Counted from the stretch's first letter, positions 6,147-14,929 are shown. The stretch is DNA of 20,277 nt from Paludibacter sp. UBA5753 (GCA_002427615.1 DIFH01000009.1:1-20277); one strand, 5' to 3'. Program-made: numbers and translations. The notes: generated from the letters alone by a model not told the origin.

Positions 6147-6207
6147 CAATCATCCGTATTTTTTAGGCTCTCAAAACAATTTTATTAACTCATTTAATCA
6201 ATTTGTT

Positions 6208-8637
6208 ATGAGACAAATCTTTATCGCAGCATTTCTGCTGACATGGACTGTAATGTCCTTCGGTCAACACTTTATCAAAGGAAAAGTAATTGACGAAAAT
6301 GGCGGTGCCTTAGTAGGCGCTTCAGTTTTAATCAAAAGTGAGTCGTTGGGAAAAACCACCGACAAACAAGGTATTTTTATTTTCGATGGTCTTACTAAAA
6401 CGCGTTATGCCATCGAAGTTTCGTTTCTCGGTTACGAAACCGTTAATTTAGAGGCAGTAACCGATAAGGAGCTGACCATAAAGCTTAACAACAAAACTTT
6501 TTCTATTGACGAGGTTACCATCACCTCACTACGCGCCAACGACCGGTCGGCAGTAGCGTACAGCGATGTAAAACAGAAAGACATCGAACAACGGAACCTG
6601 GGTCAGGATATTCCGTATTTGCTCGCGCTTACGCCATCGTTTATCACAACTTCGGATGCCGGAACCGGAATCGGTTACACGGGTTTCCGCATTCGGGGAA
6701 CCGATGCCAACCGTACCAACATTACGGTAAACGGCGTTCCGCTGAATGATGCCGAATCGCATGGAACATTCTTCGTGAATATGCCCGACTTTGCGTCATC
6801 GCTTTCGTCGGTGCAGGTACAACGTGGCGTGGGCGCTTCGACCAACGGAGCGGCAGCTTTCGGGGCAAGTATCAATATGCAAACCGGGGCATTGAACGCA
6901 AAACCTTATGGCGGGATCAGTTCATCGCTTGGCTCGTTCAACACCAACAAAAACACGCTGAAAGTCGGAACAGGGCTGATGGACAATGGACTTTCCTTCG
7001 ACGCGCGACTGTCGAACGTTACTTCCGACGGATATGTCGACCGGGCTTCGGTAAATTTAAAATCCTACTTTTTTTCGGCAGGATATTTCACAGATAAAAC
7101 AACTCTGAAGTTTTTAACTTTCGGGGGAAACGAAAAAACTTATCAGGCATGGAACGGCGTGGATTCTGAAATTATGAAAATCCATCGTACCTACAACGAA
7201 CTAGGCGAATACACCGACAATGCAGGCAGCACACAATACTATAATAATCAGACAGATAATTATAATCAAACGCATTATCAACTGCATTGGTTGCAGGAAC
7301 TGAACGCAAAACTTCACCTGAACGCAACGGCTCATTTAACGCGCGGAATCGGTTATTACGAAGAATACAAAAAAGACCGTTCATATCCTGAATATGGTTT
7401 AATTCCGGCTGTGGTTGATGGCAAAACGCTTGAAACAACCGATTTGGTTCGCCAGAAATGGCTGGATAATTATTTTTACGGTGCAACCTGGGCTTTGAAT
7501 TACGAAGCCAAGAAACTGAATGCTTCAATAGGCGGCGCTGTCAATCGTTACGATGGCGACCATTATGGGAGAGTGATTTGGGTGCGCAATGCCAACAATT
7601 TGGATATGAGTAAAGATTGGTACAGGAGTAATTCGACGAAAGACGATGCAAACATTTACGCCAAGCTAAATGCAGAGTTAATGACCGGACTTTTTGCTTC
7701 GGTGGATTTACAATATCGTTATATCAATTATCGCATGGCAGGAACCGACGATAAATATGATGAAGATAATAATGCCATGCGTGATATTACTCAAACGCAT
7801 CAATACAATTTCTTTAATCCGAAATTCGGGTTGACTTACAAACTGAATAAACAAAACGATGTGTATGCTTCGTATTCCATCTCGAACAGGGAACCAAACA
7901 GAAATAATTACACCGAAAGGGCTAAAAACGAAAAACAGCCCACTTTTGAAACTTTGTATGATACCGAAGCAGGTTATCGTTTTCAGTCAACCGTGTTTTC
8001 GGCCGAGGCAAATATGTATTACATGAAATACAGAAACCAGTTGATTTTGACCGGAAAAATAAGTGAAATTGGCGAGTTGCTGACAACCAATATCCCCGAC
8101 AGTTATCGTGCAGGAATAGAATTGACCGCCGGAGTTAAAATAAATAATTGGCTTCAATGGGATGGCAATGTAACTTTGAGCCAAAACAAAATTCAAAACT
8201 TTACCGAAGAAGATGTGGATGTGTACGATGTAGAATGGAACTGGATTGACTCGCAGGATAATCATCTGGGGAAAACCGATATTGCCTATTCGCCCGATGT
8301 AGTTGCAAACAGCATATTTACATTTAATTTCAAGCTGTTTGAAATCGGTTTTTATTCAAACTATGTAGGCAAACAGTATTTCGACAATACATCGAACGAC
8401 GAACGATCCATCGATGCTTATTTTGTAAACAACCTGAGTTTAAAATACGCCTTGCCTTTGAGAAAAATGAAAGGAATTGATTTTCAGGTATTGGTAAATA
8501 ATTTATTCAACGCCGAATATGAAACCAATGCATCTACCTGGGATTCGTATTATTTAGATGGAAAACGCATTAACGAATCGAGGTTTTTCCCGCAAGCCGG
8601 CATCAACTTTTTAGCTTCGGTAACTTTGAAGTTCTAA
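6208..8637 (+). CDS. TonB-dependent outer-membrane receptor, probably for thiamine
   Basis: 809 residues. A signal peptide ends around SFG|QH (19/20). A carboxypeptidase-regulatory-like (CarboxypepD_reg) domain covers about 23-95. A TonB-box-like stretch DEVTITS (101-107) is followed by the plug domain (about 115-227: GFRIRGTDANRTNITVNGVP, PDFASSLSSVQVQRGVG). A beta-barrel then runs to a C-terminal phenylalanine, as in outer-membrane proteins. The TPP riboswitch in its leader indicates that the cargo is thiamine or a derivative. TPP-regulated TonB receptors of this kind (OMthi of Bacteroides) are known thiamine importers, usually beside pnuT and a thiamine pyrophosphokinase. Neither is adjacent here, so the inner-membrane partner must be elsewhere. 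A strong terminator follows, so it is a single-gene unit. Confidence 0.92.
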   Translation: MRQIFIAAFLLTWTVMSFGQHFIKGKVIDENGGALVGASVLIKSESLGKTTDKQGIFIFDGLTKTRYAIEVSFLGYETVNLEAVTDKELTIKLNNKTFSIDEVTITSLRANDRSAVAYSDVKQKDIEQRNLGQDIPYLLALTPSFITTSDAGTGIGYTGFRIRGTDANRTNITVNGVPLNDAESHGTFFVNMPDFASSLSSVQVQRGVGASTNGAAAFGASINMQTGALNAKPYGGISSSLGSFNTNKNTLKVGTGLMDNGLSFDARLSNVTSDGYVDRASVNLKSYFFSAGYFTDKTTLKFLTFGGNEKTYQAWNGVDSEIMKIHRTYNELGEYTDNAGSTQYYNNQTDNYNQTHYQLHWLQELNAKLHLNATAHLTRGIGYYEEYKKDRSYPEYGLIPAVVDGKTLETTDLVRQKWLDNYFYGATWALNYEAKKLNASIGGAVNRYDGDHYGRVIWVRNANNLDMSKDWYRSNSTKDDANIYAKLNAELMTGLFASVDLQYRYINYRMAGTDDKYDEDNNAMRDITQTHQYNFFNPKFGLTYKLNKQNDVYASYSISNREPNRNNYTERAKNEKQPTFETLYDTEAGYRFQSTVFSAEANMYYMKYRNQLILTGKISEIGELLTTNIPDSYRAGIELTAGVKINNWLQWDGNVTLSQNKIQNFTEEDVDVYDVEWNWIDSQDNHLGKTDIAYSPDVVANSIFTFNFKLFEIGFYSNYVGKQYFDNTSNDERSIDAYFVNNLSLKYALPLRKMKGIDFQVLVNNLFNAEYETNASTWDSYYLDGKRINESRFFPQAGINFLASVTLKF

Positions 8638-8662
8638 AGTTTTCAAATACCACCAAGCACAG

Positions 8663-8698
8663 CTATCCCAAGGTTTTAAAACTTTGGGATAGTTTTTT
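8663..8698 (+). terminator. Rho-independent terminator of the TonB receptor gene
   Basis: CTATCCCAAGGTTTT (8663-8677) and AAAACTTTGGGATAG (8678-8692) pair over 15 positions with one G-U and almost no unpaired loop. Six T residues follow (8693-8698). The convergent yifB stop codon lies in the T-tract. Confidence 0.9.
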
Positions 8699-10235
8699 AT
8701 CCTGCCCATCCTTCCCTGTCAAGATTCCGGTAATTGATGGCTTCGGCAATATGATTGGAGAGCACATGTTCCGAGTCATCGAGGTCGGCAATGGTACGGG
8801 CTACTTTTATAATCCTGTCATAAGCGCGGGCCGATAAATTCAGTCGTTGCATGGCGTTTTTAAGCAATTCCGAACCGGCTTTATCTATTGGCGCAAAAGT
8901 CCGCATTTGTTTCGACGACATTTGGGCATTGCAATAGACGCCGTCAATGTCACGGAAACGCAATTCCTGTATCTGGCGGGCTTTTATCACGCGTTCGCGT
9001 ACTTTCTCGCTGCTTTCCGATTCTTTCAGTTCCGAAAGTTTTTCGAATGGCACCGGCACAATCTCGATATGAATGTCGATCCTGTCGAGCAAAGGGCCCG
9101 AAATGCGGCTGAGGTATTTTTGTACCACACCCGGAGCACATACACATTCACGGTCGGGATGGTTGTAATAGCCGCATGGGCAAGGATTCATCGAAGCAAC
9201 CAACATAAAACTGGCCGGATATTCGATGGCAAACTTGGCACGGGAGATACATATCTTCCTGTCTTCGAGCGGTTGACGCATTACTTCCAACACCGTACGT
9301 TTAAACTCGGGAAGCTCATCAAGAAAAAGCACTCCATTGTGTGCCAACGAAATCTCGCCGGGCTGCGGAAAAGTGCCGCCACCAACCAAAGCTACATCAG
9401 AAATGGTGTGGTGCGGACTGCGAAACGGTCGTTGCGATATGAGAGAAGTATTGTTGCCGATATTGCCTGCCACGGAATGAATCTTGGTGGTTTCGAGCGC
9501 TTCATGCAAAGTCAGCGGAGGCAATATAGTCGGAATCCGTTTGGCAAGCATTGATTTTCCGGCGCCGGGAGGACCAACCATGATAATGTTGTGTCCACCG
9601 GCAGCGGCTACTTCCAATGCACGTTTAACGTTTTCCTGTCCTTTGACATCGGCAAAATCAATTTCAGAAAGATTCAACTGGCTGAAAAACTCATCGCGCG
9701 TATTCACTATGGTGGGTTCAAGTTGGCTTTTCCCATTAAAGAAATCAATTACTTCGGTAATGTTTTCCACGCCGTAAACATCGAGTTTATTCACTACGGC
9801 TGCTTCACGGGCATTTTGTTTCGGAAGAATAAACCCTTTAAAGCCATCTTCACGGGCTTTTATGGCAATAGGTAAAACTCCTTTTATGGGTTGAAGACTT
9901 CCATCGAGCGAGAGTTCGCCCATAATCACATAATTTTCAAGCTCATCTGACTTAATTTTATTATCGGCAGCCAATATGCCGATAGCCAACGCCAGATCAT
10001 AAGCCGAACCTTCTTTACGAATATCAGCCGGCGCCATATTTACGACTATTTGTTTATGAGGCATCTTATACCCGTTATAATCAAGCGCAGAAGCTATTCG
10101 TTCGTGACTTTCCTTGACGGCGTTATCCGGCAAACCAACCAGGAAGAATCGGATACCCTGGCTAACATTGACTTCAATAGTTACAATGGTAGCATTAATC
10201 CCTTGAACAGCCGATCCAAAAGTTTTTACCAGCAT
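8697..10235 (-). CDS. YifB/ComM family Mg-chelatase-like AAA+ ATPase
   Basis: 512 residues, the usual length. The N-terminal ChlI/Lon-S5-like domain covers about 1-165. The AAA+ core has Walker A GPPGAGKS (221-228) and Walker B VLFLDELPEF (302-311). A cysteine cluster CPCGYYNHPDRECVC (352-366) follows, and the Mg-chelatase C-terminal domain ends the protein (about 400-508). The homologue ComM promotes branch migration during natural transformation in some Gammaproteobacteria; whether Bacteroidota members do the same is not established. It lies 25 bp downstream of the gene for an unknown outer-membrane protein and may share its transcript, although the two products have no obvious functional link. 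Confidence 0.93.
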   Translation of the reverse strand: MLVKTFGSAVQGINATIVTIEVNVSQGIRFFLVGLPDNAVKESHERIASALDYNGYKMPHKQIVVNMAPADIRKEGSAYDLALAIGILAADNKIKSDELENYVIMGELSLDGSLQPIKGVLPIAIKAREDGFKGFILPKQNAREAAVVNKLDVYGVENITEVIDFFNGKSQLEPTIVNTRDEFFSQLNLSEIDFADVKGQENVKRALEVAAAGGHNIIMVGPPGAGKSMLAKRIPTILPPLTLHEALETTKIHSVAGNIGNNTSLISQRPFRSPHHTISDVALVGGGTFPQPGEISLAHNGVLFLDELPEFKRTVLEVMRQPLEDRKICISRAKFAIEYPASFMLVASMNPCPCGYYNHPDRECVCAPGVVQKYLSRISGPLLDRIDIHIEIVPVPFEKLSELKESESSEKVRERVIKARQIQELRFRDIDGVYCNAQMSSKQMRTFAPIDKAGSELLKNAMQRLNLSARAYDRIIKVARTIADLDDSEHVLSNHIAEAINYRNLDREGWAG

Positions 10236-10259
10236 AGTATTTAAGTTGAGAATGTATAT

Positions 10260-11300
10260 TTATTTAGAAGAAAATAATAATTTATCAATTGAAGCATTCA
10301 AAGTAAAAACCTGTTCATGAAATACCTTATTCTCGGAAACATGCAGTTGGTAAGCTATTTTCCCCTGAACATATTTGTTGTTAATAATTTTAATATAAAG
10401 CTTGTTTTCCAGATAAAAGTCTGACTGCAACCACGGATTTCCCCAATACAGATTGTTCGAGAATTTTGAATACATTCTCATTCTCGGTTCACCTGTATAT
10501 AATTTTGAATTGATTCCCCAAAATTTCCTTTCAAAATCCAATTGTAAAACAATACCCAACGGTGTATACAAAGCATCCGGAACATTCCTCTCTCTTTCAT
10601 ATCCGGCAAAAATGCCAACGGAAATTTGAAACTGATTATCAATTGCCAATTTATTTGTCGTATAGCCTGCACTGAAAATCGCCTGTAAATTGTCGCAGAC
10701 ATGCTCGTCGGGTAAAGAGGTTTTGGTTTTGGCAAAATGAAATAAATAAGACTGTAAATCAATAAATAATCCCGAAGTAAATTCATGATACCCCGAAATA
10801 CCCGAGAAAAAAGTTTCTTTATCGGTTTCTGTTTGTTTTCCGGTCCAGTCGAGCCAAAGGTTTATGAATTTTTTATTATTACCTATATTCCAATAAATTC
10901 CGTGTAAATTAGGGCGAAAGTAATTAATTGAATCCTGAAATAAAAAGTCAGAATAGTTTGAGATACTTTCGGTACGGGGAAACGACCCGACTAAGAGCTT
11001 TTGATTTTTTGTTTTCAGTTGATAATAAGCAACAGGCATAAATTCCTGAAAGCGTTTTGAAGCGCCTGCAAGCATTAGCACATCGATTCCCGTTATCAAT
11101 GAATGATTAGGCTCAAAGTTTACGTTTAGTTTTGGCGTAACATGCATCCCGCTCATGGTTTGGGGAATTGTTAATGACGATCCGGCAAATTCGGTATTAT
11201 CGAAAAAATAACTGTAATCAATTGCCCAGGATGAGTTTTGTGCACTCAATCGTACAAATAAAAAAATAAAGCAACTTGAAAAAATAAAAAACTTATTCAT
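10260..11300 (-). CDS. Predicted outer-membrane beta-barrel protein, function unknown
   Basis: 346 residues. A signal peptide has probable cleavage at LSA|QN (about 20/21). The mature chain alternates aromatic and polar residues (for example FINLWLDWTG and GLFIDLQSYLFHF), as expected for beta strands of a porin-like barrel. I see no plug, TonB box, catalytic or metal motif and cannot assign a family. A single cysteine occurs in the mature chain. It is upstream of yifB by 24 bp on the same strand. The leader carries a good -7 box, and a MITE-like element begins 18 bp above that box. Confidence 0.6.
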   Translation of the reverse strand: MNKFFIFSSCFIFLFVRLSAQNSSWAIDYSYFFDNTEFAGSSLTIPQTMSGMHVTPKLNVNFEPNHSLITGIDVLMLAGASKRFQEFMPVAYYQLKTKNQKLLVGSFPRTESISNYSDFLFQDSINYFRPNLHGIYWNIGNNKKFINLWLDWTGKQTETDKETFFSGISGYHEFTSGLFIDLQSYLFHFAKTKTSLPDEHVCDNLQAIFSAGYTTNKLAIDNQFQISVGIFAGYERERNVPDALYTPLGIVLQLDFERKFWGINSKLYTGEPRMRMYSKFSNNLYWGNPWLQSDFYLENKLYIKIINNKYVQGKIAYQLHVSENKVFHEQVFTLNASIDKLLFSSK

Positions 11301-11328
11301 ACACCTAAGGTTCTAAATGTTTGAAATA

Positions 11329-11336
11329 CAAAAATA
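11329..11336 (-). promoter_or_regulatory. -7 box upstream of the outer-membrane protein / yifB unit
   Basis: On the minus strand this reads TATTTTTG, matching TAnnTTTG, 29 bp before the start codon at 11300. The usual -33 position falls at or within the end of the MITE-like element, where no TTTG is seen. Confidence 0.45.
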
Positions 11337-11353
11337 CATTATGGATTTACTTC

Positions 11354-11472
11354 GTGTTTGCAAGAAAACGCCCATCTCTGGGTTGCAATCGCAGCAAAAT
11401 CTACTCATCCCGCCTTGGCGGGACTCCGTGTTTTTGCTGTTTCGCGCGCCTTGACCTTTTCTTATCAAACAC
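11354..11472 (+). mobile_element. MITE-like element, copy 1
   Basis: 119 bp bounded by GTGTTTGCAAGAAAACGC (11354-11371) and an end reading CTTATCAAACAC (11461-11472). By eye it is about 90% identical over roughly 107 aligned bases to the reverse complement of 19912-20036, with one 6-base deletion near its right end. Inside, CCCGCC-TTG-GCGGG (11409-11422 region) forms a local hairpin. It has no open reading frame. Degenerate additional end-like sequence continues to the palindrome GCTAATTAGC (11490-11499). Confidence 0.75.
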
Positions 11473-11591
11473 CGAGTTTTCTTTCAAGCGCTAATTAGCA
11501 ATGTAGAATGAGTACTTTTATAATTGACAACTCCTTGATAGATTTTCATTTATTTTGTTCAGTACTACGCTCATCCAATGACTTCGGACAG

Positions 11592-13493
11592 TTATGCCAA
11601 AGCATCAATATTCTCTTGATTGATAATTTCTTTGCCATTCGCATATAAGCCGGCTATGCGCCCGGCATATCGTTCTTCTACCTTGCCGCGCACAATTTTC
11701 ATAGAGCTGTTAACCAACCCGTTTTGTTCGGTAAAAGGTTCGCCGATTACTGCAACCGCCGTAGGCAACCAACGTTCGGGAAACATACCTTCGTATTTTC
11801 CGCCTTTGCGGTATTCGTTAATTTCCCGTTGGAGCTTGTTCAACGCCAATTTTTTAGCCTCCGGCGAATCCCAGTTTAATTCTGGTCTCTTGCGGTGAAC
11901 GTATCTTTTCAGGGCTTCTTTATTGGGTACAATAAGCGCCGTTGTAAACGGATCCTGGTTATTGTGCAACACCACCTGTTCGATAAAATAAGAATTGTCG
12001 GACAAGGATTCTTCAATTCCTTCCGGACTGTATTTTTCACCATCGCTCGAAATCAACAGGCTCTTGAAACGTCCCACGACATACAGAAAACCGTCATTGT
12101 CCACGTAACCCATATCGCCGGTGTGCAACCAACCATTTCGAATGGTTTCGGCAGTAGCTTTCTCATTTTTAAAATACCCTGCCATTACGTTTTCGCCTTT
12201 AACCAGGATTTCTCCTTTTTCAAAATTAGGCAATTCGTTTCCATCCATATCGCAGATTTTCAGTTCCAAAGGTTTCACCAAATAACCCGAAGAACCTAAT
12301 TTGTGTTTTTTCATGCTGTTGGACGAAATGATAGGCGTAGCTTCCGAAAGACCATAACCCTGAAACATAGGAATGCCGATAGCATAAAAAAACCGTTGTA
12401 AATCAATATCGAGCAACGCTCCACCTCCGATGAAGAAATCAAGTTGACCTCCAAAATTTTCACGAATTTTTGAAAAAAGAATCTTATCAAAAAAGGCATA
12501 TTCGGGTTTTAAAAACTTGCGCCACCCTTTCCCACGGTTCCATCCATCGACGTTATAGATATACGCGACTTTTAATCCATGTTTGAATAACATTTCTACT
12601 ATCCTGCCTTTGGCACGAATGCCGGTTTCAATGTTTTTTCGGAAGCTTTTGGCCAAAGCCGGAACGCTTAACAATAAATTTGGCTTTAATTCTTTAATAT
12701 TTAGCGGAATATTCTTCAATGTTTCCATCCCCGTTTTTCCTGTTTGTACGGTACCGACACTTGCGCCGGATGCCATAAAACTGTAAAAACCTGCCACATG
12801 AGCAAAACAGTGGTCGAGCGGGAGTATTATTAATGTACGGTAGGTGGTCGGGATGGTCATTAAAGTTAATGCTTGTTCCACGTTAGCGGTGTAATTGCGA
12901 TGAGTCAGCATGATTCCTTTCGGATCGGCAGTTGTACCCGATGTATAGCTTATATTAGCCAAATCATCCGGTTTGATATTGCTGGCACAGTCAGTAATTA
13001 AATGCTGGCTTTTACTCAGAGCATCTGTCCCCCAATTCATTAATTGAGTCAAAGTTATTTCTTTAGACTCGTAATCAACCTGATCATCAAAAATAATGAC
13101 ATTTTTAATCTCCGGCAGTTCATTGGCAATCATCCTTATTTTTTTCAACTGTCCGCCCGAAACCATTATATATTTTGCTTCGGAATGCATCAAACGAAAT
13201 ATCAGGTCGTTACTTTCTTCGAGTTTTATCGAAAGCGGAACATTCACCGCTCCTGCGTGCAAGATGGCAAGTTCCCCGATAATCCAGGCATTTCGCCCTT
13301 CCGAAAGTAAAGCAATCTTATCGCCCGTTTCTACCTCTAACTTCAGTAAGCCAGCAGCCAATACATGTACTTGTTGCTTCGTTTCTTTGTAGGTGGTTGG
13401 CACAAATTCTTTTTCGTTTTTTTCCCAAAGAAAGGGATTGTCAGCATATTTTTTAACACTTTCGTTGAACAAATCAATAATGGTTGGCTTCAT
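11592..13493 (-). CDS. AMP-dependent acyl-CoA synthetase (long-chain fatty acid CoA ligase type)
   Basis: 633 residues, typical of long-chain acyl-CoA synthetases of the ANL superfamily. It would activate a carboxylic acid with ATP to acyl-AMP and then acyl-CoA. Motifs: P-loop YTSGTTADPKG (183-193), YGLSEATP (380-387), LHTGDMGYVDNDGFLYVVGR (456-475), and KSLLISSDGEKYSPEGIE (477-494) in the hinge and C-terminal region. There is no signal peptide or membrane segment, so it is cytoplasmic or peripheral. Chain length cannot be read from the sequence; a long-chain fatty acid is the family default. It stands alone: the upstream gene mrp is separated by a terminator, and downstream lies the MITE-like element. 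Confidence 0.9.
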   Translation of the reverse strand: MKPTIIDLFNESVKKYADNPFLWEKNEKEFVPTTYKETKQQVHVLAAGLLKLEVETGDKIALLSEGRNAWIIGELAILHAGAVNVPLSIKLEESNDLIFRLMHSEAKYIMVSGGQLKKIRMIANELPEIKNVIIFDDQVDYESKEITLTQLMNWGTDALSKSQHLITDCASNIKPDDLANISYTSGTTADPKGIMLTHRNYTANVEQALTLMTIPTTYRTLIILPLDHCFAHVAGFYSFMASGASVGTVQTGKTGMETLKNIPLNIKELKPNLLLSVPALAKSFRKNIETGIRAKGRIVEMLFKHGLKVAYIYNVDGWNRGKGWRKFLKPEYAFFDKILFSKIRENFGGQLDFFIGGGALLDIDLQRFFYAIGIPMFQGYGLSEATPIISSNSMKKHKLGSSGYLVKPLELKICDMDGNELPNFEKGEILVKGENVMAGYFKNEKATAETIRNGWLHTGDMGYVDNDGFLYVVGRFKSLLISSDGEKYSPEGIEESLSDNSYFIEQVVLHNNQDPFTTALIVPNKEALKRYVHRKRPELNWDSPEAKKLALNKLQREINEYRKGGKYEGMFPERWLPTAVAVIGEPFTEQNGLVNSSMKIVRGKVEERYAGRIAGLYANGKEIINQENIDALA

Positions 13494-13538
13494 GTCTTCA
13501 GATTGAATTAATGGGTTTCAATTTATTTATTGCGGCTG

Positions 13539-13572
13539 TAAAGATACTTATTTTTTAATATAAAAAAACAAA
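13539..13572 (-). promoter_or_regulatory. Candidate promoter of the acyl-CoA synthetase gene
   Basis: On the minus strand a TTTG (13572-13569) is followed after 22 bases by TATCTTTA (13546-13539), one base from the TAnnTTTG -7 consensus. The spacing is slightly long. It lies about 46 bp before the start codon at 13493. Confidence 0.35.
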
Positions 13573-13600
13573 CTCCTTTAACTACCCGCGAAAAATGCGC

Positions 13601-13632
13601 AAAAAATGCCTGGTATAAAACAGGCATTTTTT
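13601..13632 (-). terminator. Terminator downstream of mrp
   Basis: AAAAAATGCCTG (13601-13612) and CAGGCATTTTTT (13621-13632) form a perfect 12-bp stem with an 8-base loop. The A and T runs at both ends make it symmetric. It lies about 90 bp after the mrp stop on the minus strand and so ends the holB-to-mrp cluster. Confidence 0.85.
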
Positions 13633-13683
13633 ATATTATCCGCCCCATAAAATGGGACAGCAGTCATACAATTATATTTGTCG

Positions 13684-13722
13684 GGGTTCTTGTCAAACAC
13701 TAAGTTTTCTTGTAAACACTAT
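13684..13722. repeat. Short fragment related to the ends of the MITE-like element
   Basis: CTTGTCAAACACTAAG is followed directly by TTTTCTTGTAAACACTA. Both pieces match the two terminal repeats of the MITE-like copies with a few differences, but the central part is absent. The fragment supplies the TAG stop codon of mrp (13719-13721). Confidence 0.5.
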
Positions 13723-14825
13723 TTAATTATTTCCACAATGTGAGTTGCTTCAAAATTTTGATTTCTGTAATCAATCCGTTCCACCACCTTCAAAGCCAAT
13801 TCTTTAAAAATTGAGGCGGTAATAGTATTTTCATCTGCCGCTACCGGACGGCCGGCATCTCCCTGTTCACGAATGCTTTGTACCAACGGAATTTGAGCCA
13901 GCAATGGAACGTGAAGTTCTTCGGCTAATCGTTTGCCGCCTTCTTTCCCAAAAATATAGTATTTATTTTCGGGCAATTCGGCCGGGGTGAACCAAGCCAT
14001 ATTTTCCACCAATCCCAAAACCGGCACATTCACTTTTTCGCCCATGAACATGTTGATTCCTTTACGGGCATCGGCTAATGCAACATCCTGCGGTGTTGTA
14101 ACAGCAATGGCGCCCGTAATGCCCAGAGTCTGAACCAATGTAAGTTGAATATCACCTGTTCCGGGGGGCAAGTCCATTACGAAAAAATCCAATTCGCCCC
14201 AATGGGCATCAACTATCAATTGCTTTAACGCGTTACTTGCCATGCTGCCACGCCACACCAGGGCATTGTTCGGATCGACAAAGAAGCCGATTGACAGCAG
14301 TTTAACTCCGTATTTTTCGATTGGAATCAAAACCTGTTTGCCATCTATCTCGTCCATTACCGGACGGGCATCTTCCACGCCGAACATTTTGGGCATCGAT
14401 GGCCCATGTATATCGGCATCGAGCAGCCCGACTTTATAACCAAGCGCAGCCAATGAAATAGCCAAATTCGATGAAACCGTTGATTTTCCCACGCCTCCTT
14501 TTCCCGAAAAAACAGCAATAATGTTTTTAACTCCTGGTAAAACCCGGACAGGTTTCGGTTTCGGAGCTTCTTTCATTTCAACGCCAATATTTCCTTTTAT
14601 GTCAATATCTTCGCCCACATAAGTCAATATAGCCTGTTCGGCGGCTTTCACCACCGATTTGGCAAACGGATCGTTTTGTTTTTCGAAAATCAACGAAAAA
14701 GTTACTTTATTTCCATCAATGTGGATATTGTTCTGCACCATTCCCGATGATACAATGTCTTTTCCTGTTCCCGGATAACGCACATGTACAAGTGCATCAA
14801 GTATTAATTGAGGATATAATGTCAT
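13719..14825 (-). CDS. Mrp/ApbC/NBP35-type P-loop ATPase (iron-sulfur carrier family), cysteine-free
   Basis: 368 residues. An N-terminal MIP18/DUF59 domain (about 5-80) is joined by a proline-rich linker (88-93) to a ParA/MinD-type ATPase: deviant Walker A GKGGVGKST (108-116), LLDADIHGPSMPKM (134-147), and DLPPGTGD (218-225). The family transfers Fe-S clusters to apo-proteins using a CxxC pair in the ATPase domain. Here that segment (about 273-296) reads ENMAWFTPAELPENKYYIFG with no cysteine, and there is no cysteine anywhere in the protein. From memory, Bacteroidota Mrp proteins often look like this here, so it is probably a lineage form and not a decayed gene. It is last in the run holB-PSP1-gldH-trmB-mrp; 104 bp separate it from trmB. 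Confidence 0.9.
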   Translation of the reverse strand: MTLYPQLILDALVHVRYPGTGKDIVSSGMVQNNIHIDGNKVTFSLIFEKQNDPFAKSVVKAAEQAILTYVGEDIDIKGNIGVEMKEAPKPKPVRVLPGVKNIIAVFSGKGGVGKSTVSSNLAISLAALGYKVGLLDADIHGPSMPKMFGVEDARPVMDEIDGKQVLIPIEKYGVKLLSIGFFVDPNNALVWRGSMASNALKQLIVDAHWGELDFFVMDLPPGTGDIQLTLVQTLGITGAIAVTTPQDVALADARKGINMFMGEKVNVPVLGLVENMAWFTPAELPENKYYIFGKEGGKRLAEELHVPLLAQIPLVQSIREQGDAGRPVAADENTITASIFKELALKVVERIDYRNQNFEATHIVEIIK

Positions 14826-14929
14826 GTTATTTTTTTTATTTGGAAATTTGAAGTTTGTCCCGCCAAAGTCGGGATGAAAGTTTATAAATAACAGCGCTTA
14901 CTGCAAAATGTTTAGATTGAACCGGGCGT

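Noticed and set aside
8847..9554. 235-residue plus-strand reading frame opposite yifB
   Set aside because: It lies wholly antisense to a well-supported gene and has no recognisable domain; it is a shadow of yifB codon usage.
11401..11425. Stand-alone terminator CCCGCC-TTG-GCGGG after the acyl-CoA synthetase gene
   Set aside because: It is part of the MITE-like element, is not preserved in copy 2 and has no T-tract.
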